The notes under the pieces are model-generated. The model saw only the letters and a list, made by a program, of their open reading frames with translations, searched no databases and was not told the DNA's origin. A stretch of 64,000 bases of DNA from a bacterium. Lineage in GTDB: Bacteria; Electryoneota; Electryoneia; Electryoneales; Electryoneaceae. Positions 1-8,162 of the stretch are shown here, piece after piece. Each line of letters begins with the position of its first letter. Positions within the stretch are counted from its first letter, which is position 1. The position numbers and the translations under genes are program-made. The stretch covers positions 248,001-312,000 of the forward strand of contig JAHLLH010000004.1 in NCBI GenBank assembly GCA_020444265.1, written 5' to 3'.

Positions 1-1
1 G

Positions 2-367
2 CTGCATCTGCCGGAGGATTGCGGCAACCGGAAATGCCGGGACGAGCTGCATCACATGGCTGTGCACGCGGTGAATTCCGCACAGCAAGTCGCGAAGATG
101 ACCCGCAAGATCGAGGAGCTGCGTCAGCATGGCTTCAAGGGCGATGTCGCAACCAAGATGCGCGATACGGCGAAGGAAGTTGGCCACCTCGAGTGGAAAG
201 CAGACAAACACCAGTACCGTCTCCTGAAAACCCTCCTTCAGCAGGACGAAAGGGAATGGGCGTTTGTCGATTCCTACGTGCTGATGCAGGTGATTACTGC
301 ACTTGGCAAATTGGCGAATCATGCGGAAAGCATGTCGGACTACCTGCGACTGATGATCGCAGAGTAA
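2..367 (+). CDS. DUF47 / PhoU-like protein, 3' part only
   Basis: The frame is open from base 2 at the left edge, so only about 121 C-terminal residues are visible and the start lies outside. The sequence is helical, with a pattern (HLEWKADKHQYRLLKTLL) like the second helical bundle of DUF47 proteins, the PhoU relatives that accompany low-affinity phosphate carriers and are thought to modulate them. The stop is 15 bases before a PiT transporter, the classic DUF47-pit arrangement. No catalytic motif is expected. The identification rests on the helical pattern plus the neighbour, so the family is likely but not certain. Confidence 0.75.
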   Translation: MHLPEDCGNRKCRDELHHMAVHAVNSAQQVAKMTRKIEELRQHGFKGDVATKMRDTAKEVGHLEWKADKHQYRLLKTLLQQDEREWAFVDSYVLMQVITALGKLANHAESMSDYLRLMIAE

Positions 368-382
368 CTCTCGAGTGAGGAC

Positions 383-1654
383 ATGGATTTTCTCTCCTCT
401 TTTCTGAACACGACAGATCCGAACATGATCGCCCTGGCCATGATGGCGGTTGGCTTCGGGATCTACATGGCGTGGACCATCGGTGCCAACGATGTGGCCA
501 ACGCTATGGCGACCAGTGTGGGGTCGGGCACCATCTCCCACAAACAGGCGGTTGTTATCGCCGGTGTGTTTAACTTTTCCGGCTGTGTCTTTGCCGGGGG
601 ATCGGTGACAGAGACGGTCCGTAAGGGGATTGTCAATACGGATCTGTTCATGAACGATCCGAACCTGCTGATCCTCGGGATGGTGGCCGCGCTGCTTGCA
701 GCGGCGCTCTGGCTGCACGGTGCGACCCTCTTCGGCATGCCGGTTTCCACGACCCACTCAATTGTCGGCGCGATTGTCGGGTTCGCCCTGCTGGTGTACG
801 GGGTCCAGGCGGTCAACTGGGACAAGGTCATCCAGATCGTCCTGAGCTGGGTCGTCTCCCCGCTACTGGGCGGCTTGATCAGTTACCTGATGTTCAGCCT
901 GATTCGCCGTTCCATTTTGAATGCGAAGGACCCCGTCTTATCGGTGAAGATCTGGGCGCCCTTGTTTGGCGCCCTTACTATTGGGATCATTGCGATCTCG
1001 ATGATCTTCAAGGGGTTGAAGAATCTTCACATTCATGTGACGACCCTGCAGCTGTGGATGATCACGCTCGGGGCGGCGCTGATTGGTTTTATCACCATCT
1101 CGATCATCGTCCGGCGATTGAACATGGAAGGGCGTGACGTCCGCAAGGTGGAACGTGTCTTCATGATTCTGCAGCTGCTGACAGCCTGCTATGTTGCCTT
1201 TGCACACGGTGCAAACGATGTTGCGAATGCCATCGGCCCGGTTGCGGCGGTGATCGCTACCATCCAGGCGGGCATTGTCGCGCTGGAAGTACCGGTCCCC
1301 TTCTGGATCCTCTTCCTCGGCGGCGCCGGCATCCTGACCGGCTTGCTGAGTTACGGCTACAAAGTGATGCAGACCGTCGGCAAAAACATCACAGAGATCA
1401 CCCCGACTCGTGGCTTCTCGGCTGAATTTGCTGCCGCGACCGTCGTCCTGATCGCCTCGAAGATGGGTATTCCGGTGTCGACCACCCACACCCTTGTCGG
1501 TGCGGTCCTCGGTGTCGGCTTCGCCCAGGGCTTCGACGCCTTGAACTTCAAGGTGGTCCGTTCGATCGCCTTCTCCTGGCTGATCACCCTGCCCATCGCA
1601 GCTATCCTGACCGCCGGCATCTTCCTCGCCCTACGAGCGATCTTCGGGATGTAA
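383..1654 (+). CDS. PiT-family inorganic phosphate transporter
   Basis: A 423-residue polytopic inner-membrane protein that should import phosphate with a cation. Two copies of the family signature GANDVANA are visible, one near residue 35 and one near residue 280, each starting one of the two inverted halves. Each half also has the conserved MPVSTTHS or IPVSTTHT loop. About ten to twelve hydrophobic segments surround a short central cytoplasmic stretch. The length is usual for compact bacterial PiT carriers. It follows the DUF47 gene by 15 bases and is closed by a strong terminator, so the two form one operon. Substrate (phosphate rather than sulfate) is inferred from the family and the DUF47 partner. 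Confidence 0.93.
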   Translation: MDFLSSFLNTTDPNMIALAMMAVGFGIYMAWTIGANDVANAMATSVGSGTISHKQAVVIAGVFNFSGCVFAGGSVTETVRKGIVNTDLFMNDPNLLILGMVAALLAAALWLHGATLFGMPVSTTHSIVGAIVGFALLVYGVQAVNWDKVIQIVLSWVVSPLLGGLISYLMFSLIRRSILNAKDPVLSVKIWAPLFGALTIGIIAISMIFKGLKNLHIHVTTLQLWMITLGAALIGFITISIIVRRLNMEGRDVRKVERVFMILQLLTACYVAFAHGANDVANAIGPVAAVIATIQAGIVALEVPVPFWILFLGGAGILTGLLSYGYKVMQTVGKNITEITPTRGFSAEFAAATVVLIASKMGIPVSTTHTLVGAVLGVGFAQGFDALNFKVVRSIAFSWLITLPIAAILTAGIFLALRAIFGM

Positions 1655-1680
1655 GCTGGCTTCTGTTTGAGATTATCTGG

Positions 1681-1707
1681 CCCGGGCAATCTTGTTGCCC
1701 GGGTTTC
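1681..1707 (+). terminator. Rho-independent terminator of the phosphate operon
   Basis: A perfect 9-bp stem (CCCGGGCAA at 1681-1689 with TTGCCCGGG at 1695-1703), five-base loop, followed by TTTCTTA. It lies 26 bases after the transporter stop. Confidence 0.85.
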
Positions 1708-1745
1708 TTATGTCCGGCAGAATGGTGAAGCTTGATTAAACGTGC

Positions 1746-1771
1746 CCCGGCTTGGCTTGCAAGCCGGGTTT
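1746..1771. repeat. Second palindrome, CCCGGCTTG type
   Basis: CCCGGCTTG (1746-1754) pairs with CAAGCCGGG (1760-1768) across a five-base loop and is followed by TTT. It could be a back-up terminator. The same stem, with one compensated base pair changed, recurs at 6518-6540, so I list it as a member of a repeated hairpin family. Confidence 0.6.
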
Positions 1772-1874
1772 CTGAAAAGCGTAAGTAAGGTTGTACCCTT
1801 CCACACCGTGCCACACATCAGGTCTCCACTTCACGATAGACCGGACGGAACGCCTACCTTCGTTGGCCAAAGGC

Positions 1875-1903
1875 TTGCCACCAGTTTAAAGCGGGTGTAG
1901 GTT
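1875..1903 (+). promoter_or_regulatory. Possible sigma-70-type promoter
   Basis: TTGCCA (1875-1880), a 17-base spacer and TAGGTT (1898-1903) lie just upstream of the exported protein gene. Transcription from here would begin near 1910, which favours the ATG at 1928 over the upstream GTG. The match is partial and the call is weak. Confidence 0.3.
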
Positions 1904-1927
1904 GTTTGAGTGAATCAGAGGTCCCCA

Positions 1928-3604
1928 ATGAAACGCCCTGTTCTTCACTTCTTGCTTTCCTTCCTTGTCGTACTGCTCTGTTCAGCCATCACCTCCGCCC
2001 AATGGTCCGCTGAGGGTGTTCCCCTTGTGGAAGGTGGGATAAGTGGTGTTGGACGCTGGCAGGTGGTAGCGGATCACGAGGGCGGGTTCTACTCTGTGTA
2101 CGATGCAAGTGGTCTGGGCTGTCGCGTCCAGAAGTTCGATAGTCTGGGCTATCGCTTGTGGGGCGAGTATGGGCTTCGGATGTTCCCCGATTCCCTCGAC
2201 TACGCTGCATCCTTCATGGGGGCCGACTCGACTTCGGATGGCGGTGTGATTGTTTGCTTTACCAACTACACGATTCACCCTGAAACCGGGATTGATGTTT
2301 ACGCACAGAGGTTCAGCCCCGATGGCGAACGCCTCTTTGGCCCAACGGGTGCAGTCCTGAGCGAAGCACCCGGTCATCAGATGATTGATGGTGCAGCCAG
2401 TAAACAGACCATTGGCGACCGAAATGGTGGCATCTGGGCGATCATGCTGACAGATGTCGCCACAAGCACTACGGTGAACGGAGTTAATGGGGACGGCACC
2501 CAGAAACGAACGACAGACTACGTTGTAGCTACAGATGATATCGAAATCGATTCACGGTGTGGATTTGGTACGGACATTTACGGCGGATTTGTCGTTGCTT
2601 GGTGGGATCGTAGCGGGCTCTACCCGATTCAACGATGGAAGCGAATCTGGCTGGATGTGAATGGTGATGAAGTCGATCCCCCAAAGATCATCGGCGAGAG
2701 AGATTTTTTAAGCTTTGGCGATATCGATATCCATGGATTGCAGGATGGTAGTCTCTTTTATTCATCCTGGTCGGATTACCAACGAGAATATGCAGATCAC
2801 TCGTTGCACTGGGATCTGGATCTGGAACACCACTATCTCGGATTGGTTGCGCCAAAACCGAGTAATTCTGTTTTGACTGCAGGTGAAAATGTACAGAGAG
2901 TCTTTTACGCCCAGAGTGGTGCCTACTTGTATTGGCTTCAGCCTGATGGATCACCCGTCTTGGATGAAGCCTTAACACAGGTAGATACCACCCGTTTGCT
3001 CAATACTGTTTTTAGATCGCCACTTTTCGCGGACCGTGACAGTCTGACATCAATGTCGGTTAATTCCAGGCACCAGAACGACCCCGTGATTAGCTACGTT
3101 GTCTCAAGCAAATGGAACAGTGAAGGGATGAATGACTGGGGTAGATCGATAACAGTTATGCAAACTTTGCTCTCCTTTGGCTTCTTGACTGGTGCAGGTC
3201 TTGCGGATAATTCGATCGCAATCGCACTACGACGTCATGGATATGATGATTTTTACCTCCACTTCAAGATCAGGCCTGATGGATCTGTTGCTGGTGTTGA
3301 GAACGAAGTTATGGACCCAAGGCAGGATGTAATTCCCAGCGCGTTCACACTGGTAAATGCCTATCCAAACCCTTTCAACGCCTCGATTCAGTTTAGCCTT
3401 GAAGTATTGGTTCCAGGGTTATACACAGCATCGCTCTACAATCTAATTGGACAGCAAGTCGATTGCGTGGAATTCAACCTGATACCAGGGGCAAATTCGG
3501 TAACCTACATGCCTAAAAAACAACTCGTGTCCGGGGTCTATTTCGTTCGGTGGACTGATGGACAAAAGTTGATAGCGCAACGAAAGATCGTTTTCATGCA
3601 ATAG
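1928..3604 (+). CDS. Secreted protein with C-terminal P-N-P-F-N sorting domain
   Basis: A 558-residue exported protein of unknown function. The ATG at 1928 has AGAGGT six bases upstream and starts a good signal peptide (MKRPVLHFLLSFL to SAITSAQ). The body is beta-rich with no catalytic motif I recognise. The last ~85 residues hold AYPNPFNASIQFS, then YNLIGQQV and SGVYFVRW, the layout of the type A sorting domain (Por/type IX secretion, also described as FlgD-like Ig fold) of FCB bacteria. It is therefore probably delivered to the cell surface or outside. A GTG at 1910 would add six residues before the signal peptide. A second protein with the same tail occurs at 54052-56268. No secretion-machine gene is adjacent. 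Confidence 0.8.
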   Translation: MKRPVLHFLLSFLVVLLCSAITSAQWSAEGVPLVEGGISGVGRWQVVADHEGGFYSVYDASGLGCRVQKFDSLGYRLWGEYGLRMFPDSLDYAASFMGADSTSDGGVIVCFTNYTIHPETGIDVYAQRFSPDGERLFGPTGAVLSEAPGHQMIDGAASKQTIGDRNGGIWAIMLTDVATSTTVNGVNGDGTQKRTTDYVVATDDIEIDSRCGFGTDIYGGFVVAWWDRSGLYPIQRWKRIWLDVNGDEVDPPKIIGERDFLSFGDIDIHGLQDGSLFYSSWSDYQREYADHSLHWDLDLEHHYLGLVAPKPSNSVLTAGENVQRVFYAQSGAYLYWLQPDGSPVLDEALTQVDTTRLLNTVFRSPLFADRDSLTSMSVNSRHQNDPVISYVVSSKWNSEGMNDWGRSITVMQTLLSFGFLTGAGLADNSIAIALRRHGYDDFYLHFKIRPDGSVAGVENEVMDPRQDVIPSAFTLVNAYPNPFNASIQFSLEVLVPGLYTASLYNLIGQQVDCVEFNLIPGANSVTYMPKKQLVSGVYFVRWTDGQKLIAQRKIVFMQ

Positions 3605-3660
3605 CCCCCCACTTGACTCAATCCCCTTCTCGATTTAGCTTGAAGAGCTTCCAGGATAAA

Positions 3661-3719
3661 CTGCCCGAGGGCGGTTGGGGTGCAGGGAGCCCCAACACGC
3701 CTTCGGGCAGCCTGTTTTT
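3661..3719 (+). terminator. Long, very stable terminator
   Basis: CTGCCCGAGGGCGGTTGGGG (3661-3680) pairs with the segment 3690-3710 across a short loop, with small internal bulges, and is followed by CCTGTTTTT. It separates the secreted-protein gene from hslV. Confidence 0.8.
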
Positions 3720-3767
3720 CAGGCCTGTCCATGCCTACCTTGCTCCATCTTTAGAGGAGACCTTTTC

Positions 3768-4325
3768 GTGAAACAGAACAATGGCATGCCTGCGGTGCGC
3801 CGCAGCACCACCGTCCTCGCGGTCCGTCACAAAAACCAGTGCGCGATCGGGGCCGATGGGCAGGTGAGTTTTGACGATACGATCATGAAGGCAACCGCCG
3901 ACAAGCTGCGTACCCTCGCCGATGGCAAGGTTGCGGTTGGGTTTGCGGGCGGGGTCGCGGATGCGCTCACCCTCTTTGACCGCTTCGAGGAAAAGCTACG
4001 GATTCACCCTCGTGACATCCGACGTGCTGCCGTCGAGCTGGCGAAAGAGTGGCGCATGGACCGTGCGCTGCGTCGCCTGGAGGCGCTGCTGGTCGTCGCG
4101 ACACGCAAAGAACTGTTTCTCATCAGCGGACAGGGCGATGTGATCGAGCCGGATGATGGCATCCTCGCCATTGGTAGCGGCGCACCCTATGCGACTGCGG
4201 CAGCTCGCGCGATGGTCCGTCACGGGAAGGCGATGGACGCTCAGTCCATCGTGATCGAAGGCCTCCAGATCGCCGCCGAAATTTGTGTCTACACCAACGA
4301 CAATTTGCAGGTAATCAAGCTGTGA
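3768..4325 (+). CDS. hslV: ATP-dependent protease subunit HslV
   Basis: The proteolytic subunit of the HslUV (ClpYQ) proteasome-like protease: a threonine peptidase that forms a double hexamer in the cytoplasm and degrades proteins unfolded by HslU. The start chosen is GTG at 3768, with GAGGAGA seven bases upstream, giving 185 residues. The mature enzyme should begin at Thr14 or Thr15 in the [11 protein letters not shown] segment after loss of a short propeptide. GADGQVSF and VGFAGGVAD follow the family pattern, and [11 protein letters not shown] is the usual C-terminus. The frame is open further upstream but runs into the terminator, so a longer start is unlikely. hslU begins inside the stop codon. 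Confidence 0.96.
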   Translation: MKQNNGMPAVRRSTTVLAVRHKNQCAIGADGQVSFDDTIMKATADKLRTLADGKVAVGFAGGVADALTLFDRFEEKLRIHPRDIRRAAVELAKEWRMDRALRRLEALLVVATRKELFLISGQGDVIEPDDGILAIGSGAPYATAAARAMVRHGKAMDAQSIVIEGLQIAAEICVYTNDNLQVIKL

Positions 4326-5794
4326 AGAAGAGCATCTTTGACCTGACCCCCCGTCAGATCGTACGCGAACTCGACCAATACATTATCGGCCAGGATGAGG
4401 CGAAACGTGCCGTCGCGATTGCCCTGCGTAACCGTTGGCGTCGCCGTCGTGTCGAAGGCGAAATTGGCGACGAAATCCTGCCGAACAACATCCTGATGAT
4501 CGGTTCGACCGGTGTCGGGAAGACTGAAATCGCACGTCGCCTCGCTCGCTTGGCGGGCGCGCCTTTTGTTAAAGTCGAAGCGTCCAAGTACACCGAAGTG
4601 GGGTATGTGGGACGTGATGTCGAGGGGATGATCCGCGACCTGGTCGAATCAGCGGTCGCGCAGGTTCGATCCGAGTACACCTCGATGGTCGAGGAGGAGG
4701 CCGAGGAACGTGTCGAGGAGCAATTGCTCGACCTGCTGCTGCCCCCGCCACCCAAGCAGAAACCAACCTCCGAGCGAGCCACTGTGCTGAGCGACATCAT
4801 TTCCGCGATGGATGCCCAGGTCGGAGCGGAAGAGGGTGGGGACGAGGATACGCCTGACGAGACCCCGGAACCCCCTGCACCGGAGGTATCCGAAGCGGCG
4901 AAGGAGCGTTACCAGCGGACGCGTGAAAAACTTCGGACCCGCTTACGTGAGGGCAAGCTCGAGGACCGTGAGGTCGAGATCAGGATGTCCGAGCGTGGCG
5001 GCGGGATGCTGCAGGTCTTCGGCCCGATGGGCATGGAAGAAATGGGCATCAATCTGCAGGAGATGCTCGGCCCGATGATGGGTGGCGGGAAGAAGAAGAA
5101 ACGGCGGGTGACGGTCGGCGAAGCGGCCAGCCTGCTCTTTGCCGAAGAAATCGACCGTCTGCTGGATATGGATGCTGTCGTCACTGAGGCGATGCACCGT
5201 ACTGAAGAGATGGGGATGATCTTCATCGATGAGCTCGACAAGATTGCGGGCGGCGATGAGGGTGGTGGTCCGGATGTCAGCCGAGAGGGAGTCCAGCGTG
5301 ATATCCTGCCGATTGTCGAGGGGACACGTGTCACGACCAAGTACGGCCCGATCAACACTGACCACATCCTCTTCATCGCGGCGGGCGCCTTCCATGTCAG
5401 CCGTCCCTCGGACCTGATCCCGGAATTGCAGGGACGTTTCCCGATCCGTGTCGAGATGAAAAACCTCGGCAAGAAGGAGTTTGTCCGCATTTTGACCGAA
5501 CCGCGTAACGCTTTGGTCAAGCAGTATGTCGCCATGGTCGGAACAGAAGGAGCGACCCTCGAGTTTGAGAAGGATTCGATTAAGGCGATTGCGGAATTTG
5601 CCGAGCAGCTCAACGAGACGATGGAGAACATCGGCGCACGCCGTCTCCATACCGTCATGACCTCCCTGCTCGATGATGTCCTCTTCAAGCTGCCTTCGCC
5701 ACGCCTGAAGAAGATCGTCATCACCCGCAAGGATGTCCGTGCCACCCTCGAATCGATGCTCGAGGATGAGGACTTGTCGCGGTATATTTTGTAG
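4322..5794 (+). CDS. hslU: HslUV ATPase subunit HslU
   Basis: The AAA+ unfoldase that feeds substrates to HslV. Translation starts at GTG 4322, overlapping the hslV stop (GTGA), which argues for coupling. Visible parts: N-terminal [17 protein letters not shown], Walker A GSTGVGKT at residues 61-68, pore loop GYVGRD near 94, Walker [10 protein letters not shown] at 299-307, sensor 2 GARRLHT near 438-444, and the conserved C-terminal EDLSRYIL that docks into HslV. At 490 residues it is longer than the ~443 of E. coli. The extra length is in the I-domain (about residues 140-265) and includes an acidic proline-rich stretch near 168-190 and a lysine run near 257. No CIRCE element is seen upstream of the pair. 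Confidence 0.97.
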   Translation: MKKSIFDLTPRQIVRELDQYIIGQDEAKRAVAIALRNRWRRRRVEGEIGDEILPNNILMIGSTGVGKTEIARRLARLAGAPFVKVEASKYTEVGYVGRDVEGMIRDLVESAVAQVRSEYTSMVEEEAEERVEEQLLDLLLPPPPKQKPTSERATVLSDIISAMDAQVGAEEGGDEDTPDETPEPPAPEVSEAAKERYQRTREKLRTRLREGKLEDREVEIRMSERGGGMLQVFGPMGMEEMGINLQEMLGPMMGGGKKKKRRVTVGEAASLLFAEEIDRLLDMDAVVTEAMHRTEEMGMIFIDELDKIAGGDEGGGPDVSREGVQRDILPIVEGTRVTTKYGPINTDHILFIAAGAFHVSRPSDLIPELQGRFPIRVEMKNLGKKEFVRILTEPRNALVKQYVAMVGTEGATLEFEKDSIKAIAEFAEQLNETMENIGARRLHTVMTSLLDDVLFKLPSPRLKKIVITRKDVRATLESMLEDEDLSRYIL

Positions 5795-5810
5795 TGTCAA
5801 AAGAGATAAA

Positions 5811-5845
5811 AAAGCGGGTGCATATCGTGTGCACCCGCTTTTTTA
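5811..5845. terminator. Bidirectional terminator between hslU and DUF302 gene
   Basis: AAGCGGGTGCA (5812-5822) pairs with TGCACCCGCTT (5830-5840); the stem is flanked by an A-run on the left and TTTTTT on the right. It can therefore end both hslU (+) and the DUF302 gene (-). Confidence 0.9.
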
Positions 5846-5877
5846 TGAATAAAACATGACTCGCAGGATTGATCTAC

Positions 5878-6276
5878 TTAGCCTAGCTTTGCCAAGACGT
5901 TCTCAAGCTTGCCAGCGACTTGGCTTGAGAGCTCCTTCATCGCTGGATTATCCAAAAGCTTCGGCATCATGTTCGGGTCCATTGCGGCCACGACACGGTG
6001 GTCGCCATCATCCCAGACCACCACATTGCAAGGCAGCAGGACGCCAAGCAGATTCTCCGTCTCCAGCCCCTGGTGGGCGAAGGGCGGGTTGCAGGCGCCC
6101 AGGATGCGGTAGGGTTTGTAGTCCAGGTCAATCTTCTTCTTCAGGGTGGCGGTGACATCGATCTCGGTCAGGATGCCAAAGCCCTCGTCCTTCAACAGCG
6201 CGGTCACCTTCTCAATCGCTTCATCAAACCCCAACTGCGTGGTGGTTTTGATGGCATATCCCCCAACGTGTTCCAC
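5878..6276 (-). CDS. DUF302-family protein
   Basis: A 132-residue protein of the DUF302 family: KTTTQLGFDEAIEKVTALLKDEG at the start, then TEIDVTATLKKK, YRILGACNPPFAHQGL and the LLPCNVVV strand. These are small, probably cytoplasmic alpha/beta proteins of unknown biochemistry, often seen near redox or metal genes. The start is GTG at 6276, with AAGGAGAT four bases upstream. The frame continues upstream for 86 codons but that sequence crosses the hairpin array and lacks family similarity, so it is rejected as coding. Downstream lies a shared terminator. Confidence 0.85.
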   Translation of the reverse strand: MEHVGGYAIKTTTQLGFDEAIEKVTALLKDEGFGILTEIDVTATLKKKIDLDYKPYRILGACNPPFAHQGLETENLLGVLLPCNVVVWDDGDHRVVAAMDPNMMPKLLDNPAMKELSSQVAGKLENVLAKLG

Positions 6277-6363
6277 GGGTATCTCCTTGTTCGTTGTATG
6301 TGAAGCTCGTATACCCTGAGATGCGTGGGTGGGGGAAAGGTTGCGGGCTCTCCTGTTCAAGTG

Positions 6364-6589
6364 GCTTGGGTGCCCCGCCACCCAAGCGTGCATATCAGCA
6401 GAGAAAGGTTTGGAGGGTGGAATCGCTCGTATTTCGCGCCTGGGCGCGAGAAGGAACGTCCGGCGGGTGCCGGACCTCGCCGGATTCGGAGAATCCGGCC
6501 TACACTTGATGACTAAACCCGACTTGACAAGCAAGTCGGGCTACCCCACTATCTCACCAGAAACGACAAACGCCCGGCATGGCCGGGCG
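6364..6589. repeat. Tandem array of six palindromes (in 6277-6617 gene-free stretch)
   Basis: The 341 bases between the DUF302 gene and rpmG hold no convincing gene. They hold six hairpins in a row, each with its own stem: 6364-6372/6379-6387 (9 bp), 6434-6440/6443-6449 (7 bp), 6458-6464/6469-6475 (7 bp), 6479-6487/6491-6499 (9 bp), 6518-6526/6532-6540 (9 bp) and 6571-6578/6582-6589 (8 bp). The fourth to sixth are followed by CTACA, CTACC and CTACA. The last hairpin, read on the minus strand, is followed by TTTGTCGTTT and may terminate rpmG. Confidence 0.75.
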
Positions 6590-6617
6590 CTACAGTCTCT
6601 ATCCAGGGCAAAAAGCC

Positions 6618-6782
6618 TTAGATCTTCGACTCCTTGTACATTACGTGCTTGCGGATGGTCGGATCGTACTTCTTCATCTCGATCTTGCCCGTCGAGTTCC
6701 GCTTGTTCTTGTACGTCGTGTAGAAGTGGCCGGTGCCGGCGGACGATACCAACCGGATTTTTTCACGCGCGGATGCAGCCAT
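6618..6782 (-). CDS. rpmG: 50S ribosomal protein L33 (zinc-independent type)
   Basis: A 54-residue basic protein with the L33 pattern: [20 protein letters not shown], then [20 protein letters not shown] and a KESKI end. It is a component of the large ribosomal subunit. It contains no cysteine, so it is the C-minus form that does not need zinc. The start ATG has AGGAGA about seven bases upstream. It lies downstream of, and in the same direction as, a COG0523 GTPase gene with 183 bases between. That context, plus the Fur-family gene beyond, suggests a zinc-responsive paralogue, but it could equally be the only L33 of this genome. Confidence 0.92.
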   Translation of the reverse strand: MAASAREKIRLVSSAGTGHFYTTYKNKRNSTGKIEMKKYDPTIRKHVMYKESKI

Positions 6783-6965
6783 CGTAATCTCCTATCCACT
6801 ATCCCGACCACCGAGCCGGGGTTTTCTCATGAGGAAACCAATACTAACCAGAGAACCCCCATCAAGGCAAGAGATTCACGCTTTGTCTCTCGGGGTGGGG
6901 AGGCCTCTTCCAAGTTATTGCGAAGATCGAAGTGAGGAAGCACCTCTGACAACGAGGCTGCTTTC

Positions 6966-8069
6966 CTACTCCCACCTCGGAAAGGGATCGTCCATCACCC
7001 CCTCATCTTGCTGCACGAGGCAGATGTCAAGCGCAGCAATCAACGCCTCCCGGTCCATATCCTGCCCAATCACCACCAGCCTCTGCGCAGGCGGTTTGCC
7101 TATCATGCGCCAGCTCTGGCCCGGTTCGAGCACACCGGAATCGGCGGCCTGGCTCCAGACAGCGGCACGTTTCGGACGTGTTGCCAGGTAGAGGAACCCC
7201 TTGCAACGCAGCACGTTCTCCCACAAAGGTGTGTGCAGCAGCTCGAAGAAACGGCCCGGGTGGAGCGGGTCGGATCGTTCCCAACTCAGCGAGCTGATCC
7301 CGTACTCTTCTGTTTCGGGAGGTTCCTCGCCACGCAGCGCCGCCGCCCAGCCGGTATGCTTCATCGCCTCTTTCAAATCAAAGCCATCCGCACCGAGCAA
7401 ACGGTCTGGGTCGACAGCACCAAACGTGGTAACACGCTGCTCGGCGGCGGGGTTGAGCTGGGTCAGCAGGGCTCGGAGTTGTTCCAGATCCTCCCCGCTG
7501 ACCAGGTCGGTTTTGTTGATCAGCAGCAGGTCGGCGGTTTCAATCTGGTCGACAAGTAACCCGGCAATCGACCGGTCATCCTCATCGCTGATCCCAATTG
7601 CGCGAGTGCGCAACTCATCCCCGGACTTGAAGTCTGCCGCGAAACGAGCCGCATCGACTACGGTCGCCATGGTGTCGATCCGTGCAATCTCTCCCAATTG
7701 AGCCTCGCCATGCAGGGGTAACGAAAACGCGGCTGCGACCGGGAGGGGTTCGGAGATGCCGGTTGATTCGATCAGCAGATGGTCGAACTGCCCCTCCGCG
7801 GCGAGCCGTCCCACCTCGGCGACAAAATCATCCCGCAGGGTGCAGCAGATGCAACCGTTCGCCAGCTCTACAAGCTGATCGTCGCCACGCAGCACCGTTG
7901 CATGTCCCTGCTTCAGCAGGTCGGCATCAATGCTGATCTCGCTCATGTCGTTGACCAGTACGGCAACACGTTTCCCATCCAGGCGTGGCAGGATATGGTT
8001 TAGAACACTCGTCTTGCCCGCACCGAGAAAACCTGAGAGGATGGTGACTGGGAGTTTACGCAGCTTCAT
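6966..8069 (-). CDS. COG0523-family GTPase (candidate zinc metallochaperone)
   Basis: A 367-residue G3E GTPase of the CobW/YeiR/ZigA group. Walker A is GFLGAGKT at residues 13-20, the family metal-binding motif GCICC is at 72-76, and NKTDL provides guanine recognition near residue 200. The C-terminal third is the CobW C-terminal domain. Members insert zinc or other metals into target proteins, and many are switched on by zinc starvation. The ATG at 8069 is chosen because it starts the canonical KLPVTILSGF strand; an upstream in-frame extension overlaps the regulatory gap. It is divergent from a Fur-family gene and upstream of rpmG. Metal and client are inferred from context only. Confidence 0.88.
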   Translation of the reverse strand: MKLRKLPVTILSGFLGAGKTSVLNHILPRLDGKRVAVLVNDMSEISIDADLLKQGHATVLRGDDQLVELANGCICCTLRDDFVAEVGRLAAEGQFDHLLIESTGISEPLPVAAAFSLPLHGEAQLGEIARIDTMATVVDAARFAADFKSGDELRTRAIGISDEDDRSIAGLLVDQIETADLLLINKTDLVSGEDLEQLRALLTQLNPAAEQRVTTFGAVDPDRLLGADGFDLKEAMKHTGWAAALRGEEPPETEEYGISSLSWERSDPLHPGRFFELLHTPLWENVLRCKGFLYLATRPKRAAVWSQAADSGVLEPGQSWRMIGKPPAQRLVVIGQDMDREALIAALDICLVQQDEGVMDDPFPRWE

Positions 8070-8162
8070 GGAATGGAGTACCTTGCTAGTGTCTGGCGAC
8101 GGCAGTCGTTGTTCCGATGTAGTACCGTCCGCCGCCTCCACGTAAAGTGAGGGAGGCCGAAC

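Noticed and set aside
938-1489. Long minus-strand frame of 183 residues inside the phosphate transporter
   Set aside because: It lies fully antisense to a well supported membrane protein, has no family pattern and is typical of GC-rich shadow frames. The same holds for the long antisense frames in hslU, pepF, lat, the aldo/keto reductase and rimO.
6277-6534. Upstream extension of the DUF302 protein by 86 codons
   Set aside because: The extension crosses four hairpins of the intergenic array and lacks any leader or domain; GTG 6276 has a strong AAGGAGAT site and begins the family sequence.
8070-8162. Zur box in the gap between the COG0523 and Fur-family genes
   Set aside because: I looked for an AT-rich inverted repeat like known Zur or Fur sites and found only a short CGAC/GTCG palindrome (8097-8108), which is not enough.
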